Below, piece after piece: positions 13,000 to 23,900 of a DNA stretch of 64,000 bases; the first letter of the stretch is position 1, and each line of letters starts with the position of its first letter. The DNA comes from Centroberyx gerrardi (lineage: Eukaryota > Chordata > Actinopteri > Beryciformes > Berycidae): assembly GCF_048128805.1 (NCBI RefSeq), contig NC_136017.1:7579807-7643806 (forward strand). The letters are read 5' to 3'. The notes under the pieces are model-generated. The model did not search any database. It had not been told where the DNA came from and saw nothing but the letters and a program-made list of their open reading frames with translations. A program made the position numbers and the translations under genes.

Positions 13000-15105
13000 G
13001 AATAAATTGATTTTAAACTGAATTGATCCCAGACCCTGTTTTGAAAATGGTGAGTTGTACAATTTATAACACAATTTGACCAGATTAAATTAAAACATTT
13101 AGATGGCTTAGACCATAGTTATATGGATTTCAGTAAAAAAAATAAAAAATGTAATGTGGCTCCCATTTGATTATGAGGAAGGAAGCCTTTTTAGGACTAC
13201 AGACCACCAATGACCCTTGAATTGAAAAAAAAATTTAAAAAAAATCTCACAACACAAGCATCATATATGTGTACCATTGAAAACTTTCTTTCCAAAATAA
13301 TAAAAAAAAGTGACATCTACTCGTACAAAATGATTGATAGTGTAAAATTAAACCAAATGAAAGTACTGTTTAAAGGCTTGGAAACACTTTTATAAACTGG
13401 ATCCTCTATTTTTTAGATATATTGAATGAGTTTTGTTTTTTTTGTATAGCATTTTGGAATAAAACTGTTGAGTTCTTTGGGTCAGGCTAATGCACAAGAT
13501 TTCCCAGTCAAGATGGGAACTGACCACTTGTGATTTGTCTGTTGCAAGTCATTGGGCAATCGTGGATGTGGGGTAAGGTGTTTTACAAAACATCAGTTCT
13601 TTCAGCTCAGGATGTCAAACGTGACACTTTCTGGAATACAAGAAACACTTTGTTCTCATGCTGGTTTTGTAATAATCCACTATCATTGTGTCCTTGAGTT
13701 TTTTTCCCCTCCTTATGTCTTGTTAGGAGCTTAAAACACAGTTCAAGAACAAAATGAATATCAGATAATTCCTTGGTTAAGTGGACGATCCACCCCAAAA
13801 ACAGAAATCATTATATTACTCCTGTGATTTTTGATGAGTGAAGTCTAAATTTCTGTACATGAACAAGTCTGTCCAAAGCTATAGAAACAAGTGAAATTCA
13901 AGTCTAAGATGCCACCAACCAGCTCCTTTCCTCCTTATTGTATTTTATTGTCATTTAGTTTCTGTTATCCACTTGAGTTGTGTCCCGATTTATCATGTTA
14001 ATTTATTGTCTTCTTTGAGGTGAAATGCTCTTATAAACCCTTGGGGTTTTATTAATCTCACCTGCACAATTTGTATTTTTTCTTTCTCTCATCTTCAGAT
14101 CACATGGGAATAAAACTAACTCAAAAAAGTCAGGAGAGGTTTTCATTGAATAGCATCGTCATTTCTACTCTTGGTTATCTGCATTGTAGCTTTTATTGTT
14201 CATAAATATTGATTGAAGTTGTCCAAGGTCTTATCTTTAAGAGTATAAATAAGTAAAAAATATATATAAATATACAGCCATAATAGAGTTGACTGACCAT
14301 ATGACAGATAACACGTAGAGGTCTACAGAGGGTGTGTTGGGTCATTGTGCTGTTGTGCAAGGCAAGAAACGTGATGTGTAGCACTTGAGATGAAGTAAGA
14401 GCCTGAATTTGCTCTTACATCTTCCAGTGACGCTTCAACACCACAAAAACAACATATATGACTAACTTAGTGGGTCTTTAGGCGGAAGGAGCAACGTCAG
14501 TGCTTCCGACTGAAAATACCAACTTTGCCCGGGTGTTTTTGTTTTGGCTCTGGGTTTGAGGATTTGTTATACGAAAACTATTTTGAAACCTGTAACTGCA
14601 TCTTCATCCACAGGTTGAATTTCCAGGTACAAGACGGATGGATGTTTTTTTATACCTAGATGGCATGACAAGCATCAGTCAGCATGCAGAGTAAAAATTA
14701 TAACCTGTGCTCAGTAATGACAGGGGAAAAGGGCATGATGGGGAGGCAACAATGACACAAGCCTCCTCCTCTCTAAGTCTATAGACAAATCGTCTGTTAC
14801 AACTATTTCGATTTACATGGGCAGACACAAGACAAGTATCTACATTCCCTCCCCCTTGTCTACATAAATCACTTCATTCAGGTTTGAAGAGGTAAAATGC
14901 ACAATAATAAACATAGCGATGTGTTGCCTCACTGCTGTTGTCCCTTTGCTGTCACAGAAGCAGGAGGAGACACACAGGCTCCAGAAGCATCACAGTGCTG
15001 TGTGACTGATTGTATTGTCGGCCTGCCTGCCTCCATCCGGAAACATGACAGTCCCAGAACTAGAACGGCCTGTTTCTGCGGTTACTTTGGCCAACAATGG
15101 GTCAA

Positions 15106-15108
<3 letters not shown>
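13000..15108. other. Intergenic spacer
   Basis: About 2 kb of AT-rich sequence with no supported gene. At 13777-13800 the string TTAAGTGGACGATCCACCCC resembles one end of a TTAA-type miniature element, but I found no matching second end. Confidence 0.5.

Positions 15109-15138
<30 letters not shown>
15109..15138. repeat. (TG)n microsatellite
   Basis: About 15 uninterrupted TG units, then degenerate TGGGTG steps. Bases 15716-15774 add a GA-then-(ATT)n tract in the same spacer. Confidence 0.9.
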
Positions 15139-15142
<4 letters not shown>

Positions 15143-15540
15143 TGGGTGTGCGTGTGCCATAAACTCAAACTGAAACTAAAACATAAACTAGGTGTGAAAG
15201 AGCATTGAACGTAAACTGAAATAAAAATAAAACAGACTTTGTGAAAAAAATCAAACTGAGCTAAAACTATCTGGTCTATTTGTAAAACTAACTGAAATGC
15301 AGTTTTAGTCTTTTCTTGTAGTTTTTCTTACATTTTTGTTGTTTCTTAAAGTTTTCATCTTGTTGTTTATGTGCAGGGTAAAAAAAAAACACTGTACATT
15401 TTTGGACGGGGAATTTTTGATTATTTTTACTAAGCACTAACTGAAAAATTCATGCAAATAAATAAAAAAAAGAATTTATTTGAGAAACCTATTGTTTGTA
15501 TCTCATAGTACTTGTTGTAAACACATATAAAATACCTGTT

Positions 15541-15646
15541 TTGAACTCATTATACCTTAAAAAAATACCACCCCTACCAAAAATACTAAAACCAGCACTC
15601 AAGCCAACCCTGAAACTGAATAAAAACTAAACTAAAATGACCAAAC
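15541..15646 (-). repeat. Dispersed repeat shared with 18840-18916
   Basis: The reverse complement matches 18840-18916: both hold a segment reading TTTTTGGTAGGGGTGGTATT on one strand, preceded by TTTTTATTCAGTTTCAG. An interspersed element of unknown family, present twice in opposite orientations within 3.3 kb. Confidence 0.65.
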
Positions 15647-15886
15647 ACACTGAAAACTGACTAAAACTACAGTTGAATTTAAATAAAAATTTTGAAACTA
15701 TATTAAAAAAAAGGGAGAGAGAGAGATTATTATTATTGTTATTATTATTATTATTATTATTATATTATTATTGTTCCTGTTTGATGTACCATGTTTTTGT
15801 TCTTGTTTTTTCTTTTCACAATTTAAATGCTTTTGCAACTCATACATATGTCATGCTAATAAAGCTCATTGAATTGGATTGAAATT

Positions 15887-16052
15887 GAGAGAGAGAGAGA
15901 CAGACAGAGAGAGAGGCAGAGAGAGAGAGAGAGAGAGACAGACAGAGAGAGAGGCAGAGAGAGAGAGAGGTAGACAGAGAGAGAGAGAGACAGAGAGACA
16001 GACAGAGAGGCAGAGAGAGAGACAGGTAGACAGACAGAGATAGAAAGAGAGG

Positions 16053-16091
<39 letters not shown>

Positions 16092-16195
16092 CAGGTGCTG
16101 ATGATGGAGCATCAGCACCTGCTGTCTCTCTCTCTATTTGCTGTATCTCTCTCTCTTTGCTGTATCTCTCTCTCTTTGCTGTATCTCTCTCTCTC
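15887..16195. repeat. GA tract, perfect hairpin and CT-rich tandem repeat
   Basis: About 200 bases of (GA)n with CAGA and GGCAGA interruptions lead into an inverted repeat. The arm GACAGCAGGTGCTGATG (to 16103) pairs with CATCAGCACCTGCTGTC (from 16110) around the 6-base loop ATGGAG. A (CT)n-rich tract follows with a repeat unit around TTTGCTGTATCTCTCTCTC present about three times. GA on one side and CT on the other extend the stem. Confidence 0.85.
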
Positions 16196-17047
16196 ATGTT
16201 TACGCACTACAGACTGTTTTCTCTCAACTTTGCAGACAGCGAGTCACTCCGACATCAAAACAGTGCAGAAAAAGGAGCAGTCCCGTCTGGAGGATACCTC
16301 AAGCATTTTGGTCCGAATCCAGCAATGAAATCTGAAACGACACGTAACCGTTAATTCCTAAGAAAGCAGCCCACTTGACATTGACATGCAACTTCTCGGG
16401 AATCTGTATAATCTGTAAATACAATCCAGTTCCCCAGAAACTGATGATAGGTAGATAAAATAACTTCCTGGACTGGATTCTTATCGACTTGCTGAGAATT
16501 TTCTTTGTCAAGTTTCAGTGAAGCAATAATGTTTGTTATGCTGCTGACCGCAATAATGATACCTTCACCCGTCAGAAGTCAGAAGAGAACACAAGGCTCT
16601 ATTTCTGCGCCAAACGGCATCAACATTTTTGTTATCGAAGATGTACTGCATGCTGAAAATAATTCCAACAGATTTAAAGGTTGTAATCCTCTTAAATCAC
16701 CAAGTACACTTGGAATTTACTTTATTTTGTTAGTGTGGGAGTATCCATGTATGCTAACACATTTAATGAGTTTCTCTGTTTGACAAGGCACTGACCATAG
16801 TACATTATTTTCCTGTTACCACCTTCTTTCTAATTAGCTACATATGGATCTACAATATGTTTGGCATATAGATTTATGATGCTTTTGTCTTTTGAAGGTA
16901 GAGGTCAAACTGTATCAAGTCAAACAAGCAGCCACAGATACAGTAATAATTGGATGTTGTTAGTGATTGGAGGGTTGAATCATTGGATCAGCTGGGAAAA
17001 TCATAGGCATAGAAACGGGATAAATAACACTCTTCTTTCCCTCAACA

Positions 17048-17100
17048 GCCACCATCATGGTGCCACAGAGCAAGGCACTTAACTCCAAACTGGTCTCAAG
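17048..17100 (+). repeat. SINE-like fragment
   Basis: GCCACAGAGCAAGGCACTTA is the body motif of widespread tRNA-derived fish SINEs. A B-box-like piece, GAGTTCGATCC, lies separately at 17668-17678. Both are short fragments. Confidence 0.45.
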
Positions 17101-17931
17101 GAAATGAAACTAAATCCCACTCAGATCAACAATATCCCAGTAACAGGATCTCAATGGGAAGAGCTCCAGATTTGATCCTAATTTCAATGGAATACCAGAC
17201 TGGTTCAGTATCTGGATCAAGGATGTATGACACATGGCTGTTTCAGGAACTAAACCTGAAAAAAAAAGACCCACCTGAGTTCACACTGACAGCTTTGACT
17301 GATGTAAACACACCTGTCTGATCTGGAGTCAGACACACTGCGGCTGCGCCACAAGAGAAAGAAAGATAAGACGACACGAAAGAGCGGTAAAGCGAGGGAA
17401 GCCGAAAAAAAACACATAGACAAAAACACAGAGGTGCTTTGTTGCAATTGTTTCCTCAAGTCTCAAAATTTTGGTCTGAATCCACATACCGCCACCAGTA
17501 ATGAAATCTGAAACAACACATACTTGTTTGTTCCTCAGAAAGCACCCCACTCAGCAGGAAATTACACCTAAGACACCTAACCTCATCCATATTTCAGCCC
17601 AGCAGGACGCCACATGTCGCAACGAGGAGGAGGAGGAACAAGGCACAGCTGGAAGGTCAGAGGTCACGAGTTCGATCCGCCAGTGTCGCACTTGAATTGT
17701 CCCAGTGCAAAATTGCCTGAAACTTTGCATGGACACACACCATGTCGTGTCAAAAACAGCTAAGTGACTTCTCCACAAACTCAAACATCTTCAAAGATAA
17801 GTAGATTTTTCCCGAGAAGTCTGCTGCTAATCTTAATATTGTTTTCTTTAAACATCTACCTTTTGATTTCAGGAGATGTACTCTTGCTTGTCAGGAGTGA
17901 TGGCAGAGAAAATGACAATACAAGTGCCACC

Positions 17932-17932
17932 A

Positions 17933-17959
<27 letters not shown>
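17932..17959. repeat. (CA)n microsatellite
   Basis: About 14 CA units; no associated gene. Confidence 0.9.
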
Positions 17960-17963
<4 letters not shown>

Positions 17964-18228
17964 TACAGCCATGGCAAAATGTCCATTGGCTGCACACACG
18001 CCATATGACATCCATTTTGCGAGTTTTTTAGAAGCAGCTAAGTGCATTGTATAAAAGGCACTGAGAATCAGAAGAGGACTTGGTCGCTAAAATTACTTTG
18101 TTTATTTTAGGATTGCTCTGACTCATTTTTCACAACAGAATTTCAAAGTGCAAAATTATCTTAATGCAATCTTAATGCAAATTTCTGCACTCCTGATTTT
18201 AGGCTCAAAATCACATATACCATGCAAA

Positions 18229-19137
18229 CTAAAGACAGGTTTGTGCAATGTCAAATGAGGGAGTAATATCATGGAAAAGGTTTATCCTAGCATCACAACA
18301 TTGGGTTTGTTCTAGATCTAGAAAGCGGTCACGGAGCGTCTCTAACTGCTTTCTGTTCTTTGGGATAAAGGAGACACAGGAGGTACAGCTGTGTATCATC
18401 TGCATAACAACGGAAACTGATATTATGTTTGGGAATAATCGCATAGGTGGAAAATAAAATGGGCCCGAGGATAGAGCCCTGGGGGACCCCACAGGCTATC
18501 TTTGCACAGGAGTCACTAAAAGTCCTACCTTGCACGTAGGAGTAAAACCAATTAAAAACACTAGATGCCAATCCAGTGTTTAAGACGATCAAGCAGAATA
18601 TCGTGATCAGCAGTATCAAATGCAGCGCTGAGGTCTAAAAGAGCTAAAACTGAGGATTTCCCTGCATCAGTGACTAAAAGCGGATCGTTCTTCACTTTAA
18701 GAAGGGAGTCTCAGTACTGCGTAGAGCTCTGAAACCAGACTGAAACTTCTCAAAGAGTCCATTTCCATTCATGTAAGCAGTCACCTGGTCGGCCACTGGT
18801 GTTTTCCAAAACCTTGGATAAAACATTTGGAGTTGATTGGTCGTTTTAGTTTCGTTTTTATTCAGTTTCAGTGCTAGTTTTAGTATTTTTGGTAGGGGTG
18901 GTATTTTTTTAAGGTAGTTGTTCAGGGAGTTCGGGTCTAGAGAAGGCTTCCTAAGAAGTGGTTGAACAATTGTACTGGTTGTTCATGAGAGCTTGATAAG
19001 TGATAAGATATATGGACAACAGATTCACATACTTCCATGAGAAAACTTGTGGGCAGAATGTCAAGAGCACAAGAAGAGGGCTTCATTTTGGCTACAACCT
19101 CAACAGGAGAGTCAGTCTTTTCATTTATATCTGCTTT
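18229..19137 (-). mobile_element. Decayed L2-like LINE reverse transcriptase fragment
   Basis: Read on the minus strand, blocks of a non-LTR reverse transcriptase appear in order with frame breaks: MKPSSCALDILPTSFL near 19080, then LLDLSAAFDTADHDILL near 18610-18650, then CGVPQGSILGPILF near 18490, then CYADDTQLYL near 18400. The last contains the catalytic A/YADD motif. Order and spacing fit a 5'-truncated CR1/L2-clade element. Stops and frameshifts make it non-functional. Bases 18840-18916 inside belong to a different repeat. Confidence 0.8.
18840..18916 (+). repeat. Dispersed repeat shared with 15541-15646
   Basis: Inverted relative of the copy at 15541-15646. It separates the two LINE blocks, so it probably inserted into the LINE. 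Confidence 0.6.
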
Positions 19138-19143
19138 CAAATC

Positions 19144-19611
19144 TACGGAAGCCGAGAACGGCTGTGCTTGCAATTTTTTTTTTGATGCCGTTATCTCGAG
19201 ATCACGAGTTAATTATGTCGTTATCTCGAGATAACAAAGGTCGTTTTCTCGAGATAAACGGGTTAATTTATCTAGTTATCTCGAGAAAACAAGACACAAT
19301 GCAATTTCTGCCTGTGTTAGACCTTGATTGAAGTACTGTCTGATGCGTTGATCTGACATTTTCAGCTTAAATCAGTTGCTACAGTTGTCAAGACGCCATC
19401 TATGCATGCTGGCATGGCACTCCTGATCTCTGATAAACATTATAAGTAATAAGAGGAAATTACATTTTGTTTTCTCGTTATAATGGGTTGATTATCTCGT
19501 TATCTCGAGATAACAAAGCTTGTTTTCTCGAGATCACAAGATAATTAACTTGTGATCTCAAGATAACGGCATTAAAAAAAAAATTGCAAGCACGGCCGTT
19601 GTACTTCCGTA
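19144..19611. mobile_element. Foldback/MITE element with 6-bp target duplication
   Basis: The ends TACGGAAG and CTTCCGTA begin imperfect inverted repeats of about 75 bp (both ends carry GTGCTTGCAATTTTTTTTTT followed by ATGCCGTTATCT). CAAATC flanks both sides (19138-19143 and 19612-19617) as a target-site duplication. Inside, the palindrome GTTATCTCGAGATAAC and close variants recur at least five times. No protein frame. Superfamily not assigned. Confidence 0.85.
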
Positions 19612-19659
19612 CAAATCCCAAATAAAAACACAATTAAAAAAAAAGAGAGTGTACTGTAT

Positions 19660-19830
19660 CAAAGAAATCTAAGGAGGTATCAATTTTCATTGGAACTATT
19701 TCTCTTTGGTTTTATTATCTGTTTATCCTTGTGGTTTTATCACAGTTCATGGTTTTATTTGTCTTGTCTTCCTTGTATGTTGCTCTTGTAAGCTTGTTTC
19801 AAAAAGTGCTCGAGATATAAAGTTACTTAT
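19660..19830 (+). repeat. L2-like retroelement 3' tail
   Basis: A T-rich run of 'GGTTTTAT'-type repeats ends in AAAAAGTGCTCGAGATATAA, resembling the 3' tails at 24800-25000 and 36110-36440. No coding remains. Confidence 0.5.
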
Positions 19831-20609
19831 ATTTACATGTTTAGAATTATTACATGTTTTTCAGATTCAGGTGTAACACTTTTTTTTTTTTCAACATCAC
19901 ATTCCTCCATTAGCTTCTGTACTTCCCTACTCCTCTCATCAGACAAATCAGTTGAAAGGTCACAAAATTAATGAAGGTTTAGTTGTCACTCATGTCAGTC
20001 AAACTCAACGGTATTCTATTGGTGCTGAAAGCTTTTACAGACATTTTTGTCTTCACTGGCTATAATTTTAACATACCTTGTGTTTAAACTGAGGCATATT
20101 TCTCATTTACAGCACCTGACCTGAGAGATACCCATCATTACATGGAAAAACTCAAAAGGAAAATTTATGACTTTTGCTGCCGTCTGTCTGTCTGTTTTCT
20201 TTGTGGAATGAAAGCAGAATGTACGTTGCTGCATTATGGACAAAGTGTGAAAATGAAGGAGGCCTGTGCTGTGAGGTTGCTCTTTAGCGTTGTTTTCATC
20301 AAATATAATGTAAATTAATGCATTACCTACTACGCCTGTCTGTTCATATAATTGAAAAGACATTATGAAATTGACGTGTTAGGTCTACAGACTTACAGGC
20401 CTACTCACATGTCAATGTTATACACGTTGTATGTACACCCAAATGCTGCCTACACAATTTATAGTGTACAGTCTTGTATTGTGAGTGTTTCAGTGTTTTT
20501 CCCAGGTTTTCATGGTTGGGTGGAGAAGTGTCTGACACAGGGGTTAGACCGTGCCATACTAAACTGGTTTGCAAAGTAAAATTTAAACCAAGGTGGATTT
20601 GTATTTTTC

Positions 20610-20612
<3 letters not shown>

Positions 20613-20647
<35 letters not shown>
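20613..20647. repeat. (TC)n microsatellite
   Basis: About 17 TC units, roughly 320 bases upstream of the arpc2 start codon. Confidence 0.9.
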
Positions 20648-20651
<4 letters not shown>

Positions 20652-20968
20652 ATGTGTGTGATCATCGCATATTCTAGCTCTTCCCAATCTATACTTATAT
20701 CATGAAAGCATTTTTTTTTTTTAAACAATAGGAATACCAGACACCTGAGATTCAATTTGATAAAACAGGTTGTTACAAATTTATTACAGGCAATCCGCCC
20801 GGCACCCCTTTAGGGTCCTGAGTGTGAAATACGCGGAAGCGACAGGCGGAAGCCTCGACGGAAGCGGTCTGTCAAGGAAGAAAAAAATTGCAGAATTTGA
20901 CACAAAGAGGCTAAATCGCATAAAATCACCCCGATCATCCCCCCTTCTCCACATCAGCGTCCGCTGCA

Positions 20969-23900
20969 ATGATTCTGTTAGAAATCAACAACCGGATTAT
21001 AGAAGAGACGCTGACGTTGAAGTTTGACGGCGCATCCAACGGGTGAGAAATCATTGTTCCAGGCTAACTGGGCTAACAGCTTTGCTAACGTCAGCTAGCT
21101 TCCTCATCATCTTTTCGAAAAGATGACGGGTGGATTAGATGATGCATGGGAGATTTGGGATGCAGCTCTTAAATGTTTACGGCAGCGTACGAGCAAGCCA
21201 GATAACCGTATTGTGTGTATTAAATAAAACACAGCCGCAGACGGCGTTAGCCTGGGCGCTAGGTCGCGGTGGCTGATTTGCCGAAAGGTGGGGTGTGTCT
21301 GAATGGCTCGCCTGTAATGCTGCTAACCAGCTAGCCGGCTATTTTGCTAACTTAACTTGGCAGAAGTGTCCATTTCTGCCTCTCGTTATGCTTAGAGTAG
21401 ACGAAATAGCATTTCTAAGTAACGTTAATAATTTCCCATTTAACCTCAACTGAGTCGTAAAGTGAGCCGTCACTGCTAATCTTAACACTCGATCTGTCAA
21501 GCTGACCTGAGATAAGAGACACTGCTCCTAACTGGTGTTTTATACCCAGACCACTCAAGATTAATCACGATGTACAAACATGAAATGTGTACGGTTTAAG
21601 TTGTTATCGACAGTAAATTGCAGTTTGTACCACAAAACCAATTACACGGCTATTGTATGCTAGCCATCGCCCCTTTCTCCAGCTTCCGCATTCCAGTGAT
21701 CAAGCCGAGTCAAGTCGGTGCATAGTTAGCAGCTCCTTGGTGCAAGAACAGTATGCAGCTTGGACAAGTTGCTGCAGCACCAGCCATACAGTATTCATTT
21801 AGTCCCAAGAATACCAGAGAACTGATAAGAAACCTGCATGTAATTAAAAGCTTAATTCAGAAGGATGTTGCCAGGATGGTTCGTTTTGGCAACAGTTTTG
21901 TCAATAAACCAACTTAGTTTCCTTGCATCTCCTAATAATAAGAGTGGATTTGTCAGTGCCTGTCAGTTGTGTATAGCTGTTGACCTTTCCAGAAGGTTGT
22001 TTTCCTTCATTATTGACATCAGATTGTGTTTTCTCTTTGCAGAACCAAGCCAGAGGCAGTTGAGGTGACGTTTGCAGGTGAGGATATATGACACCTTGCA
22101 TAACACCTTATCATCAAACTTTTTCATATTGACTTGGTAAACAGCGATTAATGTCCATGATTTTAATGATGCTATTTGAAGTAAAGCAACCACATCAAAA
22201 CTATGCACAGGTTGTTTGGTGTCAAGTAACGTTGCGTATTTATATCAGGGATGTGATGTATTATTCAGCCTTTTTGGGCTATAAACACCCATTAGTTCGT
22301 ACTGAACAAGTTTCAATTTTTCCTTTCTTTCTCCATTATTTACTGGAATATTATACCATCCTTATCACCTCCCACTTCCTGATATCTAATGGTAAAAGGC
22401 ATGCGACTGAAAGTGGCATCTGCTATTGTCTGATAGTAGATAGCAATTTCAGTATCGTGCATTTTATCATTAGATGTAAGGTTTTACACAGATTTTGGTT
22501 TGGTTTTTAGTTACTCTTTAAGCTGGAGGAAGGCTTTAGGAACATGTGACTGTCTACCAGAGGTTATTTATCTTCCCATAGATCCTCCTGTCAACATGTT
22601 TTACATTCAGGCCTTTAGTGTCCCTCATTAATCACCTGTAGACTTTAATGATGTTCCTCTCTGCTGTAGATTTCGATGGCGTCTTGTACCACATCTCCAA
22701 CCCCAATGGGGACAAGACCAAGGTGATGGTCAGCATCTCCCTGAAGTTCTACAAGGAGCTACAGGAGCATGGGGCTGACGAGGTGCGACACACACACACA
22801 CACACACACACACAGAAGGAGACAGATAAAATCTTTATCTGAATCTGGAAAATGTCTTTAATGTGCCACTATTGGTATGAGTGTGCCCTTGCCATGACAT
22901 GCACACACACACATGCATGGCCACCTGACACATTTTTCTTGTCAAAACAGAAACTGACAGATTTTAGTTAGGCTATTATTACACTAGCGCCTCAACTGCC
23001 CACAATGTGCAGTTGTGTGTGTGGTTTCAAATTTAAACATGCTTTTTCACATCCTCAAGCACATGCGCACATAGACATATTTATACACAAACATGCACTC
23101 TCATACAGTCTACTACATTTGCATTGTTATTAACAAGTCATATCTATTTGTTAACGTTGAGTGGGATACTACTGTAGTAATATATCCACAGTTGACCTGG
23201 CCTTTAGCTGAAAGACAAAAACCTTATGGTTGATGGTTGAGTTGATTTCTGTCTGCTTTCACATGACTGTGTAAACCTGAGATGATAAAATTGCAAAAAA
23301 AAAAAAAAAAAAAAAAAAAGCAGAATATGTCAGGATCGCTCTCTGCACACACACACACTCACACACACACGCCGCAACAAGCGCTGTCTTGCCATGTAAG
23401 GAAGAAAGCAGCTGCCGAGGCTTCTGGTCGAAACAGGAAGTGCGCTCTGTGACTCACCCTGGGCAAGGAAGTGCTGACTGCGAACCAGCAGCGGCTGCAT
23501 GAGTGTCTTGGCTGCCGTCCAGCGGCTGCCCTCCTTGTTTTCTCAAACTCCACAAGTGCAGATGGATGAGTGGACGGGATTCAACAGTATCGCATTCAGA
23601 CGTTCGGCCTGTGAGAAGTCTACTTGGAAAGCAGGAAAGGATGTAGGAGCGTAGCAGAGAGCTTTACTACTGTCAAAGGGCTTTTGTTTGCTTTCTGGCA
23701 ATAAAGAACACTCTATTGTAAATCATTTTCAAGTTTTATTGTATAATGAAGCATAAATCCCGACAAATATATTTATTATGCTCAGCTGAAGGCGTCAAAG
23801 TTCCCATCTATGTAACTCTGGATTTGAATTCTATCAATTTTTCGTGCGTTTTTTCAAGCCTTTCATTTTTCAAGCCTAATTCTAATGTTCTTTTGTTTAC

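Noticed and set aside
15840-16197. Ser/Leu-repeat frames on the minus strand
   Set aside because: Translated (GA)n/(CT)n microsatellite, not a protein.
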